DNA from: Xylophilus sp. Leaf220
GTDB lineage: Bacteria > Pseudomonadota > Gammaproteobacteria > Burkholderiales > Burkholderiaceae_C
NCBI RefSeq assembly: GCF_001421705.1
Contig: NZ_LMKO01000001.1
Location: 734,170 to 798,169 of the forward strand
Direction: 5' to 3'
Length of the DNA: 64,000 nt
Part shown: piece by piece, positions 1 to 8,702 of the stretch
Numbering within the stretch: the first letter of the stretch is position 1
How the letters are laid out: every line of letters starts with the position of its first letter
The notes under the pieces: generated by a model
What the model saw: the letters and a program-made list of their open reading frames with translations, nothing else
Databases searched by the model: none
What the model was told of the DNA's origin: nothing
Made by a program: the position numbers and the translations under genes

Positions 1-1124
1 CGCTGCCTGCGGAGGGTGCCGGTGCCACCCCGCGCACCGGCCTGCCGCAACCCAAGCTCGACACCCTGCTGCCCCTGGTCGCGCTGGGCACCGTGGCCGA
101 CGTGGTGCGGCTCGACGCCAACAACCGCCGCCTGGTCGCCCAGGGCCTGAAGCGCATCCGCAAGGGCGCGATGCCGCCGGGCATCGCCGCGCTGTTCACG
201 GCCGCCGGCCGCAAGGCCGCGACCGCCACCACCTTCGACTTCGGCTTCGCCCTCGGCCCGCGGATCAACGCCGCCGGCCGGCTGGCCGACATGACGCTCG
301 GCATCGAGCTCCTGCTGACCGAGGACCCGGCCCGCGCCGCCCAGCTGGCCCAGACGCTCGATGCGATCAACCGCGAACGCCGCGAGATCGAGGGCGGCAT
401 GCGCGAGCAGGCGATGGCCGCCGCCGAGGCCCTGTTCGACGCCGACGCCGCCGGCGCGGAAAGCCTGCCGCCCGCCTTCTGCGTGTTCGACGAGAGCTTC
501 CACGAAGGCGTGGTCGGCATCGTCGCTTCGCGCCTCAAGGACCGGCTGCACCGGCCCACCTTCGTCTTCGCCGCCAGCGCCGCGCCGGGCAAGGGGCACG
601 AGATCAAGGGATCGGGCCGGTCGATCCCCGGCTTCCACCTGCGCGACGCGCTCGACCTGCTGGCCAAGCGCCATCCGGGCGTGCTGCTGAAGTTCGGCGG
701 CCATGCGATGGCGGCGGGCTGCACCATCGCGCGGGAGCATTTCGAGACCTTCCGCGACGCCCTGGCGCAGGTGGCGGGCGAATGGCTGGATGCCGCCACC
801 CTCACCCGCCGGCTCGACACCGACGGCCCCCTGGCCGCCGAGTACCGGCGCGCCGAGATGGTGGACACGCTGCACCAAGAGGTCTGGGGCCAGGGCTTCG
901 CGGCACCCACCTTCAGCGAGGAGCTGCAGGTGGTGAGCCAGCGGCTGGTCGGCGAGAAGCACCTGGCGCTGAAGCTGCTGCACCAGGGCCAGCCGGTCGA
1001 CGGCATCTGGTTCGGCCACACCGAGGCGCTGCCGCCCCGGGTGACGCTGGCCTTCCGCCTAGATGCGGACGAATGGCAGGGCGTGCGGCGGGTGCGGTTC
1101 CTGGTCGAGGGCGCCGACGCCTGA
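1..1124 (+). CDS. recJ: RecJ single-strand exonuclease, C-terminal part (cut by window start)
   Basis: RecJ degrades single-stranded DNA 5' to 3' in the cytoplasm during recombination and mismatch repair. The frame is open from base 3 with no start codon needed, so the true start lies upstream; about 373 residues remain. Family signatures visible are LVALGTVADVV near the start, LGPRINAAGR, then the DHHA1 region with GIVASRLKDRL, GSGRSIPGFHLRDAL and KFGGHAMAAG, followed by the C-terminal OB-like domain. The N-terminal DHH catalytic motifs are outside the window. The gene converges on the degP-like gene, and the 170 bases between them hold a nested inverted repeat. Identity is clear from the motifs. 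Confidence 0.95.
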   Translation, partial: LPAEGAGATPRTGLPQPKLDTLLPLVALGTVADVVRLDANNRRLVAQGLKRIRKGAMPPGIAALFTAAGRKAATATTFDFGFALGPRINAAGRLADMTLGIELLLTEDPARAAQLAQTLDAINRERREIEGGMREQAMAAAEALFDADAAGAESLPPAFCVFDESFHEGVVGIVASRLKDRLHRPTFVFAASAAPGKGHEIKGSGRSIPGFHLRDALDLLAKRHPGVLLKFGGHAMAAGCTIAREHFETFRDALAQVAGEWLDAATLTRRLDTDGPLAAEYRRAEMVDTLHQEVWGQGFAAPTFSEELQVVSQRLVGEKHLALKLLHQGQPVDGIWFGHTEALPPRVTLAFRLDADEWQGVRRVRFLVEGADA

Positions 1125-1247
1125 GAAAGTGCGAGAGAACCTACTGCGCAGCCCGATTGCGCAGCTGCGGTCCTCACCGTACCGAAGTACGGCTCCGGTC
1201 CTCGCCGCACACTCGGGCTTGCTCGCTACGGTTCCTTGGCACTTTCT
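1124..1247. repeat. Nested interrupted inverted repeat between convergent genes
   Basis: The outer arms are AGAAAGTGC (1124-1132) and GCACTTTC (1239-1246), followed inwards by GAACC (1137-1141) and GGTTC (1230-1234). Inside is a perfect hairpin CCGTAC-CGAA-GTACGG (1177-1192) flanked by two near-identical copies of GGTCCTC(A/G)CCG. It overlaps the recJ stop codon and separates two convergent genes, so it may act as a bidirectional terminator; it also has the look of a mobile or dispersed repeat. There is no T-run, so function is inferred. Confidence 0.6.
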
Positions 1248-1292
1248 GTTGCCACTGCAGCGTCCGCCTTCTCCTGCGACCGCCGCGCTCTC

Positions 1293-2798
1293 TCAGCCCA
1301 GGTGCACCGGCACGAAGATCTTGCTGTCGCCGCGCTGCACGAGCAGCGCGACCGACTTGTCGGACTTGCCGACCACCGCCCGCACCTGCTCCACGCTGCG
1401 CACCGGCGTGCCGTTGACCGCCAGCAGCACGTCGCCCGCCTGCACGCCGGCCAGTTCGGCCGCGCCGCTCGCGTCCTGCACCAGCAGGCCGCCGGCCACG
1501 CCGGCCTCGGCCCGCTCGTCGGGCTGCAGCGGCCGCAGCGCCAGGCCCAGGCGGCCCTGGCCGGCTTCGGCGTCGGCGCCCGCCACGTCGGTGCCCTTGG
1601 CCTTCATCGGCGCCAGGGTAGCGGTGACCTGGCGGCTGTCGCCCTTGCGCCAGACCTCCATCGTCACCTTGTCGCCGGGCACCGCCAGGGCGATGTTGGC
1701 CGGCAGGTCGGCCGACGAGACCACCGGCTGGCCGTTGATCCTGCGGATCACGTCGCCGCTCTCCAGGCCCGCGGCCTCGGCCGGCCCGCCCTTCTCGACG
1801 TTGGCGACCAGTGCGCCCTCCGGTGTCGGCAGCTTGAACGAATCGGCCAGCGTCTGGTTCACCTCCTGCACCGCCACGCCGAGCCGTGCGTGCTCGACCT
1901 TGCCGTGCGCCACGATCTGCTGCTGGATCTTGCTGGCCAGGTCGATCGGGATCGCGAACGACACGCCCTGGTAGCCGCCGGTGCGGCTGTAGATCTGCGA
2001 GTTGATGCCCACCACCTCGCCGCGGGCATTGAAGAGCGGCCCGCCGGAATTGCCGGGGTTGACCGCCACGTCCGTCTGGATGAAGGGCACCGCGCTGTCG
2101 TCCGGGAGGGCGCGGCCCTTGGCGCTGACGACGCCGGCGGTCACCGTGTTCTCGAAGCCGAAGGGCGAGCCGATCGCCAGCACCCATTCGCCCACGTTCA
2201 GGTCGGCCACCTTGCCGAGCGCCACCACCGGCAGGTCCTTGGCCTCGACCTTCAGCACCGCGATGTCGGTCTTGGCGTCGGCGCCGAGCACCTTGGCGCG
2301 CAGTTCTCGCCGGTCGGTCAGCTTGACGGTGACCTCCTTCGCATCCTTCACCACATGGGCGTTGGTGAGGATCACGCCGTCGGAGCTGACGATGAAGCCC
2401 GAGCCCTCGCCGCGCATCGGCGCCGCATGCGGCCGGGCCCGGCGGCCCTGCGCGCCGCCTTGCTGTTGCTGCTGCTGGAATCTGCGGAAGAAGTCGAAGA
2501 ACGGATCGTCGGGCAGGCCGTCGGCTTCGGCGCCGGCCTCGTCGCGGTCGGCCACCTTGGTGGCGCCGACCACGCTGATGTTGACCACCGCCGGGCCGTA
2601 GCGCTTGGTGATGCTGGAGAAATCGGGCAGCGCGATGGCCGCGCCGGGCGCGGCCGCCAGCACCGCCGGCGCCGGCTCGGCCCGCACATGGCTGTGGGCG
2701 AACTCCACTGCGGACACGCCGGCACCGCCGATGGCGCCGGCCGCCAGCAGCGCCACGACGAGGCGGGTGGGTGTCTGGGTCAGGGAATCGAGTCGCAT
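1293..2798 (-). CDS. Periplasmic Do-family serine protease (DegP/HtrA/MucD type)
   Basis: This is an envelope quality-control protease and chaperone. The 501 residues hold an N-terminal hydrophobic segment (about residues 12-32) that fits a signal sequence or anchor, a trypsin-like domain with His148 (TNAHVV), Asp178 (TDIAVLK) and Ser251 (GNSGGPL), and two PDZ domains (about 280-370 and 405-495). A Gln run (six in a row) and a Phe/Arg-rich stretch sit in the LA loop before the catalytic domain. I chose ATG at 2798 because AGGAG lies five bases upstream; the GTG two codons earlier would overlap that ribosome site. The gene is downstream of a diguanylate cyclase on the same strand with a 100-base gap. 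Whether it is DegP, DegQ or MucD cannot be decided here. Confidence 0.93.
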   Translation of the reverse strand: MRLDSLTQTPTRLVVALLAAGAIGGAGVSAVEFAHSHVRAEPAPAVLAAAPGAAIALPDFSSITKRYGPAVVNISVVGATKVADRDEAGAEADGLPDDPFFDFFRRFQQQQQQGGAQGRRARPHAAPMRGEGSGFIVSSDGVILTNAHVVKDAKEVTVKLTDRRELRAKVLGADAKTDIAVLKVEAKDLPVVALGKVADLNVGEWVLAIGSPFGFENTVTAGVVSAKGRALPDDSAVPFIQTDVAVNPGNSGGPLFNARGEVVGINSQIYSRTGGYQGVSFAIPIDLASKIQQQIVAHGKVEHARLGVAVQEVNQTLADSFKLPTPEGALVANVEKGGPAEAAGLESGDVIRRINGQPVVSSADLPANIALAVPGDKVTMEVWRKGDSRQVTATLAPMKAKGTDVAGADAEAGQGRLGLALRPLQPDERAEAGVAGGLLVQDASGAAELAGVQAGDVLLAVNGTPVRSVEQVRAVVGKSDKSVALLVQRGDSKIFVPVHLG

Positions 2799-2900
2799 GG
2801 TCACTCCTGGTGGTCTGATGGGATGCAGGAATGATGCGATCCGGGTCTTAGACGAGGCTTAGCCATGCCCGGCCCGTGCAGGCCTCCAGCGTGCTGCCGG

Positions 2901-3950
2901 TCAGACGACCGCGGCGGAGGACGGGCCGGCGGCCACGCGGTCGCGGCCTTCGCGCTTGGCGGTGTACAGCGCGGCGTCGGCGGCGTCCATCCAGTCGCGC
3001 AGCGCCGCATGGTCGCGCCGGGCCTCGGCCACGCCGATGCTGCTGGTGAAGGCCAGGCCGGCCACGCCCTCGACCGCCGTCGACCGGATGCGGGCGTGGA
3101 TGCGCCGCGCCACGGCTTCGGCCTCCGGCCCGTCCAGGCCCGGCAGCAGGATCGCGAACTCGTCGCCGCCGTAGCGACCGGCGCAGTCGCGTACCCGCAC
3201 GCAGCTGCGCACCGCCTGCGCCACCGCGCAGATCACCTCGTCGCCGACGGTGTGGCCCCAGCGGTCGTTGATTTGCTTGAAATGGTCGATGTCGAGCATC
3301 ACCATGCTGGCCGTCTCGCCCGCCCCGCGGCAGCGCAGCAGGGCCGCCTCGGCCTGCTCCTGCCAGTGGCCGCGGCCGAAAAGCCCGGTGAGGGCGTCGA
3401 TGCGGCGCAGTTCGTCGAGCTGCCGGTTCTGCCGCACCACCTTGCGGATCAGGCCGTAGCTCACCAGGCTGACCGAGACGGTGTGCAGAACCAGCACCGG
3501 CAGGCAGGCGACGACCACCGGCATCGCGCTTTCCGGCGACACCGGCCAGCCCAGCACGAAGCCGCTGACCACCGCGCCCGCCAGCATGGCGGCGATCGAC
3601 CAGGCCCACAGCCCGCGGATGCCGGTGGTGAGCTTGTCGACGGTGGTCAGCGTCGGCAGCAGCACGCTGGGCAGCAGGTTGAACTGCATCAGCGGCACCC
3701 ACATGCCGGTGAAGACCGAATCCGCCAGCAGGTTGCGCAGTTCGGCGCGGTAGGGGTCGGCGCTGCGCCGCGCGATCTGGTAGGCCAGGTGCGGCCAGAC
3801 CAGCGCCGGCAACGCCACCGCGATCCAGGCACCGGCCGAAGTGCCCTCGTGGCCCCACAGCACCACCGACGCGACCAGCCCGCCGAGCCCCATGCCCAGC
3901 ACCCGCAGCGGGTAGACGCGGCGATGCAGGCTGTGCGGCGAAAAGAGCAT
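2901..3950 (-). CDS. Diguanylate cyclase with MASE2-type membrane sensor
   Basis: This enzyme makes cyclic di-GMP from two GTP at the inner membrane. The 349 residues begin with several membrane segments (about 12-165) whose opening RVYPLRVLGMGLGG resembles the MASE2 sensor of AdrA/DgcC. The GGDEF domain (about 180-340) has an intact GGDEF motif at 261-265 and an RxxD inhibitory site (RVRD, 252-255) five residues upstream, so product inhibition is expected. The longer open frame upstream overlaps the neighbouring histidine kinase in another frame, so the start is ATG at 3950. It lies 85 bases downstream of that kinase on the same strand, which could make the two functionally linked, but this is inference. 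Confidence 0.9.
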   Translation of the reverse strand: MLFSPHSLHRRVYPLRVLGMGLGGLVASVVLWGHEGTSAGAWIAVALPALVWPHLAYQIARRSADPYRAELRNLLADSVFTGMWVPLMQFNLLPSVLLPTLTTVDKLTTGIRGLWAWSIAAMLAGAVVSGFVLGWPVSPESAMPVVVACLPVLVLHTVSVSLVSYGLIRKVVRQNRQLDELRRIDALTGLFGRGHWQEQAEAALLRCRGAGETASMVMLDIDHFKQINDRWGHTVGDEVICAVAQAVRSCVRVRDCAGRYGGDEFAILLPGLDGPEAEAVARRIHARIRSTAVEGVAGLAFTSSIGVAEARRDHAALRDWMDAADAALYTAKREGRDRVAAGPSSAAVV

Positions 3951-4035
3951 TTGGCGGTGCGGGAACGGGCCGGAGGGTTTGGCTGCGTATCGTACGGGCC
4001 CCGCCAGCGAGCCGTCTACGGTCGAACCCGGCGTT

Positions 4036-5370
4036 CTAGGCCTCCGGCCACCGCACCTCGATCCGCAAACCGCCCAACTGCGCCGAACGGTCCAGCCGCA
4101 ACTGCGCCCCGTGCCGGTCGGCGACCGCCTTGACGATCGCCAGGCCCAGGCCGCTGCCGCCGGCGGTGGCGTCGGGGCTACGGAAGAAGCGGTCGAACAC
4201 CCGGTCGCGGTCGGCTTCGGCGATGCCGGGGCCGCTGTCGTCCACCGCCAGCAGCAGGCCGTTGCCGGGTTGGGCGCGCAGTTCGACATCGACCCGGCCG
4301 CCCTCGGGCGTGAACTTGATCGCGTTGTCGAGCAGGTTGCGCAGCAGGATCGCCAGCGCCTCGGCCTGCCCGTGGACCGTGGCCGCATCGGCCCGGGGCA
4401 CGCCCAGGTCGATGCGCCGGGCATGGGCCTGCGGCAGCCACTCGGCCACCGTGCGGCGCACCAGGGATTGCAGGTCGACATCGGCCGGGGCCGCCGCCTG
4501 CGGGCTGCCGGCATCCTGCCGCGCCAGCACCAGCAACTGGCCGACCAGCGTGATGGCCCGGTCGATGCCCTGCCCCAGGCGCTGGGCCGCACGGTCGCGT
4601 GCGGCGTCGTCGGTGGCCCGCTGCAGGCCCTGCACCTGCAGCTTGAGTGCGGTGAGCGGCGAGCGCAGCTCGTGCGCCGCGTCGGCGACGAAGTTGCGCT
4701 GCGCGTCGAAGGCGCCGCGGGTGCGGTGGAACAGCAGGTTCAGCTCCTCGACCAGCGGCTTCACCTCGTCGGGCAGGCCGTCTTCGGGCAGCGGGTCGAG
4801 GTCGTCCGCCGCGCGGCCGGCCACCTGGCGCCGCACCCGCTCCACCGGCGCCAGGGTGCGGGCGATGATCCAGGCGACGGCCAGCATCAGCAGCGGCGCG
4901 GTGAGCAGCGCCGGCAGCGTGGCGCGCAGCGCCTGGGCGCGGGCCCGGTCCTGGCGGGCGTCCATGTCCTGCGCGATCTGCACCGTCTGCAGCGGCGTCT
5001 GGATCGAGTAGACGCGGTAGCGGACGCCGTCGACGCTGATGTCGGAAAAGCCCAGCACCGCATGCTGCGGCAGCGTGGCCCGCGCCGAGCGATAGAGCTG
5101 CACCCCGTCGGGGCCCCAGATCTGCACCAGCAGGTCGAGGTCGCCGCGCTCGTCCAGCCCCTCCAGCGCGCCCAGCGGCACGTTGCTGCGCAGCGACTGG
5201 GCCACCTGCTGAAGGTGCAGGTCGTTGCTGGCGTCGGCCTCGCGCAGCGCGCCGCGGTAGGCACCGGCCGCCAGCACCGCGCTCGCCACCAGGATGCAGG
5301 CCAGCACCAGGCCGAGCAGCCGGGTGCGCAGCGAGCGGGGGGCCAGGCGGTGCAGCAGCGGGGCGATCAC
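4036..5370 (-). CDS. Sensor histidine kinase, QseC/TctE type
   Basis: This is the membrane sensor of a two-component system with the response regulator just upstream. The 444 residues contain a first membrane helix (about 18-38), a short periplasmic domain (about 39-152), a second helix (about 155-172), a HAMP segment, a dimerisation domain with the phospho-acceptor His233 (AAHELRSPLT), and an ATPase domain with N box (LRNLLDNAIKF), G1 (DSGPGIAEAD) and G2 (GSGLGLAIV). Start is GTG at 5370, preceded by AAGGA nine bases upstream and five bases after the regulator's stop codon, so the pair is one transcript. The signal sensed is unknown; QseC and TctE are only structural relatives. Confidence 0.92.
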   Translation of the reverse strand: MIAPLLHRLAPRSLRTRLLGLVLACILVASAVLAAGAYRGALREADASNDLHLQQVAQSLRSNVPLGALEGLDERGDLDLLVQIWGPDGVQLYRSARATLPQHAVLGFSDISVDGVRYRVYSIQTPLQTVQIAQDMDARQDRARAQALRATLPALLTAPLLMLAVAWIIARTLAPVERVRRQVAGRAADDLDPLPEDGLPDEVKPLVEELNLLFHRTRGAFDAQRNFVADAAHELRSPLTALKLQVQGLQRATDDAARDRAAQRLGQGIDRAITLVGQLLVLARQDAGSPQAAAPADVDLQSLVRRTVAEWLPQAHARRIDLGVPRADAATVHGQAEALAILLRNLLDNAIKFTPEGGRVDVELRAQPGNGLLLAVDDSGPGIAEADRDRVFDRFFRSPDATAGGSGLGLAIVKAVADRHGAQLRLDRSAQLGGLRIEVRWPEA

Positions 5371-5375
5371 GGGCG

Positions 5376-6035
5376 TCAGTCCTTCGGCACCAGGTAGCCC
5401 AGGCCCCGCACCGTCTGGATGAGGTCGGCGCCCAGCTTCTTGCGCACGCCGTGGATGTAGACCTCGACCGCGTTGCTGCTGACGTCGTCCTTCCAGCCGA
5501 AGAGCTTGGCCTCCAGCTGGGTGCGGGAGAAGACCACGCCGGGCCGCGCCAGCATCGGCTCCAGCACCGCCCATTCGCGGGCCGACAGGCCTACCGGCTG
5601 GCCGTGCAGGGTGGCCTGGTGGGTGGCGGGGTCGAGCGTCACCCCGCGCTGCGAGAAGGTGGGCCCGGCCTGGCCCTCGCCGCGGCGGATCAGGGCGCGG
5701 ATGCGGGCCAGCAGTTCGTCGGTGTCGTAGGGCTTGACCACGTAGTCGTCGGCCCCGGCGTCGAGTCCGGCCACCCGGTCGGCAACCGCGTCGCGAGCGG
5801 TGGCGACCAGCACCGGCACCTTGTCCTGGCGGGCGCGCAGGCCGCGCAGCACCTCCAGCCCGTCACGCCGGGGCAGGCCGAGGTCGAGCAGCACCAGGTC
5901 GTAGCGCTCGCTGCGCAGCGCCGTGTCGGCCATGTCCCCGTCGCGCACCCAATCCACCGCGTATCGCTCGGCGCGCAGCAGGTCGAGCAGGGCCTCGCCG
6001 ATCATGGTGTCGTCTTCGACCAGCAACAAGCGCAT
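5376..6035 (-). CDS. OmpR-family response regulator, QseB-like
   Basis: This DNA-binding regulator is the partner of the adjacent kinase. The 219 residues hold an N-terminal receiver domain with acidic pocket (EDD, 7-9), phospho-acceptor Asp51 (LLDLGLP) and Lys in VVKPYD, then a winged-helix DNA-binding domain (about 125-217) ending in the typical RTVxGxGY-like segment (TVRGLGYLV). A CTCAG-N6-CTCAG direct repeat 47 bases upstream matches the half-site geometry used by QseB/PmrA-type regulators, so autoregulation is likely. Target genes are not evident from position alone; the diguanylate cyclase and protease downstream are candidates. Confidence 0.93.
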   Translation of the reverse strand: MRLLLVEDDTMIGEALLDLLRAERYAVDWVRDGDMADTALRSERYDLVLLDLGLPRRDGLEVLRGLRARQDKVPVLVATARDAVADRVAGLDAGADDYVVKPYDTDELLARIRALIRRGEGQAGPTFSQRGVTLDPATHQATLHGQPVGLSAREWAVLEPMLARPGVVFSRTQLEAKLFGWKDDVSSNAVEVYIHGVRKKLGADLIQTVRGLGYLVPKD

Positions 6036-6065
6036 GCCACTCCCCAGGATTGCAGAAAAGCCCGG

Positions 6066-6097
6066 ATTCTGCGCGGCGCACCTGAGGCGAAGCTGAG
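6066..6097 (-). promoter_or_regulatory. Candidate response-regulator box and -10 upstream of the QseB-like gene
   Basis: On the minus strand two CTCAG half-sites separated by six bases (6082-6097) lie where a -35 region would be, followed ten bases later by CAGAAT (6071-6066) as a possible -10. The direct-repeat spacing of 11 bases is that of PmrA/QseB-type operators. The regulator's start codon is 30 bases further on. Binding by this regulator is an inference. Confidence 0.5.
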
Positions 6098-6114
6098 GCC
6101 GCCGCGCCGGGTCG

Positions 6115-7536
6115 TCAGCCCAGGCGCGTGCGGTGGCGCGCCACCTGCTGCCGCACCAGCGCCGGCGCGGTGCCGCCCAGCGTGCTGCGGGCGTTGAGCG
6201 AGCCGCGCAGGCTCAGCACCTCGTACACGTCGGCCTCGATCTTCGGGTTGAACGCCTGCAGCGCTTCCAGCGGCAGCTCCGACAGGTCGACGCCCTGGGC
6301 GATGGCCGTCTTCACCGCATGGGCGACCGCCTCGTGCGCGTCGCGGAACGGCAGGCCCTTCTTGACCATGTAGTCGGCCAGGTCGGTCGCGGTGGCGTAG
6401 CCGCGCCTGGCGGCGCGCTCCATCGCTTCGGGCTTGACGGTGATGCCGCCGACCATCTCCGCGAAGATGCGCAGCGTGTCCTTGAGCGTGTCGACGGTGT
6501 CGAACAGCGGCTCCTTGTCTTCCTGGTTGTCCTTGTTGTAGGCCAGGGGCTGGCCCTTCATCAGGGTGATCAGGCCCATCAGGTGGCCGACCACCCGGCC
6601 GGTCTTGCCGCGGGCCAGCTCGGGCACGTCGGGGTTCTTCTTCTGCGGCATGATCGACGAGCCGGTGCAGAAGCGGTCGGCGATGTCGATGAAGCCGAAG
6701 CTCTGGCTCATCCACAGGATCAGCTCTTCCGAGAGGCGGCTGACGTGCACCATCGCCAGCGAGGCGGCGGCGGTGAACTCGATCGCGAAATCGCGGTCGC
6801 TCACCGCGTCCAGGCTGTTCTGGCAGACACCCTCCATCTCCAGCGTGCGGGCCACCCGCTCGCGGTCGAGCGGATAGCTGGTGCCGGCCAGCGCGGCGGC
6901 GCCCAGCGGCAGGCGGTTGACCCGACGGCGCACGTCGGCCATGCGCTCGGCGTCGCGGGCGAACATCTCGACATAGGCCAGCATGTGGTGTCCGAACGAC
7001 ACCGGCTGGGCCACCTGCAAGTGGGTGAAGCCCGGCAGGATCACCTCGGTGTTGCGGTCGGCGATGTCGACCAGGGCCCGCTGCAGGTCGGTCAGCAGGC
7101 CGTCGATCAGGTCGATTTCGCCGCGCAGCCAGAGCCGCACGTCGGTGGCCACCTGGTCGTTGCGGCTGCGGCCGGTATGCAGCCGCTTGCCGGCGTCGCC
7201 GACCAGTTGCGTCAGGCGCGCCTCGATGTTGAGGTGGACGTCTTCCAGGTCGAGTTTCCACTCGAAGGCGCCGCTTTCGATCTCGCTGGAAATCTGCGCC
7301 ATGCCGCGCTGGATCTGGACGTGGTCGTCGCTGCCGATGACGGCCTGCGCGGCCAGCATGTCGGCATGCGCAAGGCTTGCGCGAATGTCGGCCTGCCACA
7401 ACCGCTTGTCGAAGAAAACGCTCGAGGTGTAGCGCTTCACCAGATCGCTCATCGGCTCGGAAAACAGGGCCGACCACGCCTCCGATTTCTTGTCAAGCTG
7501 GTTGCTGGGGGAAAGCGGAATGGAGCTGGATGCCAT
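6115..7536 (-). CDS. argH: Argininosuccinate lyase
   Basis: It catalyses the last step of arginine biosynthesis, cleaving argininosuccinate to arginine and fumarate in the cytoplasm. The 473 residues match the fumarase/aspartase superfamily length, with the signature [12 protein letters not shown], the conserved [13 protein letters not shown] region and the [14 protein letters not shown] segment. Start ATG at 7536 gives a normal N-terminus for the family although the ribosome site is weak (ACCACTTCC). It is divergent from a LytS-type kinase gene with only 53 bases between starts, an arrangement also known from Pseudomonas (argH / fimS-algR). Confidence 0.97.
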   Translation of the reverse strand: MASSSIPLSPSNQLDKKSEAWSALFSEPMSDLVKRYTSSVFFDKRLWQADIRASLAHADMLAAQAVIGSDDHVQIQRGMAQISSEIESGAFEWKLDLEDVHLNIEARLTQLVGDAGKRLHTGRSRNDQVATDVRLWLRGEIDLIDGLLTDLQRALVDIADRNTEVILPGFTHLQVAQPVSFGHHMLAYVEMFARDAERMADVRRRVNRLPLGAAALAGTSYPLDRERVARTLEMEGVCQNSLDAVSDRDFAIEFTAAASLAMVHVSRLSEELILWMSQSFGFIDIADRFCTGSSIMPQKKNPDVPELARGKTGRVVGHLMGLITLMKGQPLAYNKDNQEDKEPLFDTVDTLKDTLRIFAEMVGGITVKPEAMERAARRGYATATDLADYMVKKGLPFRDAHEAVAHAVKTAIAQGVDLSELPLEALQAFNPKIEADVYEVLSLRGSLNARSTLGGTAPALVRQQVARHRTRLG

Positions 7537-7589
7537 GGAAGTGGTAATAATCTGTTACGCGAACAACCGGGCGTGCCGACTGCCTGCTC

Positions 7590-8651
7590 ATGAAAGAACC
7601 GCCAATCTTATCGGTGCCACCACCACCTGCCGCTGCGGCCGCAGCGGCGCAGCCGTTGCCGTCCGGGCCGTTCGACGCCTGCCGGCTCGGCGTGGTGCTG
7701 CGCGCGGTACTGCTGGTGGAGACGGTGGTGGGCACCGGCGTGATGTTCGGCGCCACCGATGCGCTGGACTGGCTCTACCGCCTGGCGACCTTCACCAGCG
7801 CGGTGCTGCCGGCCACCCTGGCCTGGCTGCTGGCGGCCTGCAGCCTGCGCCGGCTGCTGGCTCCCCTGAACGCCGCCGGCCAGTACGCCGCCTGCGCCGC
7901 CCTGGGCGCGGCGGCCGGCGTGGCCGCCTGCGGCCTGCATGCCCTGACCCGCATCGACGGCGCGCTGCCGCCCCCCTGGTTCGCGTCGGCCTGCGCCGGC
8001 GCCTTGGTCGCGGTGGTGCTGGTCGTGGGCCTGGCGCTGCGCGCCCAGGGCCGCACGCCGGCGGCGGTGACGGCCCAGCTCGCGGTGCTGCAGGCCCGCA
8101 TCCGGCCGCACTTCCTGTTCAACACCCTCAACAGCGCCATCGCCCTGGTGCGGGCCGAGCCCTCGCGCGCCGAGGCGCTGCTCGAAGACCTGAGCGACCT
8201 GTTCCGCTACGCGCTGGTCGAGCACGGCGACTCGACCACGCTCGGCGAGGAGATCGCGCTGGCCCAGCGCTACCTGGCGATCGAGCAGGTGCGCTTCGGC
8301 GACCGGCTGCGGGTCGAGTGGATGCTCGACACCGCCGCCGACGGCGCCCGCGTGCCGCCGCTGCTGCTGCAGCCGCTGGTGGAGAACGCGGTGGTGCACG
8401 GCGTGGAGGCCACCGGCCACGGCACCCGGGTGCGCGTCTCCACCGAGCGGCGCGGCAACGTCGTCGTCATCAAGATCCTCAACAGCCTTCCGCCCGCAAC
8501 GCCGGAGCGCCCGGCGCCGGCACGCGAAGGCCACGGCATCGCACAGGCCAACGTGCGCGCCCGGCTGGCCCTGCTGCACGACGTGGAGAGCGATTTCCGC
8601 GCCGAACGGCGCGGCGATGCCTACCTGGTCCGCATCCGCCTGCCGGCCTGA
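7590..8651 (+). CDS. LytS/AlgZ-type sensor histidine kinase
   Basis: This is a membrane histidine kinase of the His_kinase (LytS) family that pairs with the LytTR regulator next to it. The 353 residues have four hydrophobic helices (about 35-150), then the kinase region with phospho-acceptor His174 in RIRPHFLFNTLNS and an ATP-binding domain with LLQPLVENAVVHG and a glycine-rich GHGIAQANV. The N-terminus is Pro/Ala-rich. Position next to argH and before an AlgR-like gene matches AlgZ/FimS of Pseudomonas, where the system controls exopolysaccharide and pili; whether that role holds here is unknown. The ribosome site is poor, and start ATG at 7590 is the first in frame after the divergent promoter region. 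Confidence 0.9.
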   Translation: MKEPPILSVPPPPAAAAAAAQPLPSGPFDACRLGVVLRAVLLVETVVGTGVMFGATDALDWLYRLATFTSAVLPATLAWLLAACSLRRLLAPLNAAGQYAACAALGAAAGVAACGLHALTRIDGALPPPWFASACAGALVAVVLVVGLALRAQGRTPAAVTAQLAVLQARIRPHFLFNTLNSAIALVRAEPSRAEALLEDLSDLFRYALVEHGDSTTLGEEIALAQRYLAIEQVRFGDRLRVEWMLDTAADGARVPPLLLQPLVENAVVHGVEATGHGTRVRVSTERRGNVVVIKILNSLPPATPERPAPAREGHGIAQANVRARLALLHDVESDFRAERRGDAYLVRIRLPA

Positions 8652-8702
8652 GCGCGCCGCCCTCCCCTCTTGTTTCCATTCCTCGACCGCACTTCCACCA
8701 TC

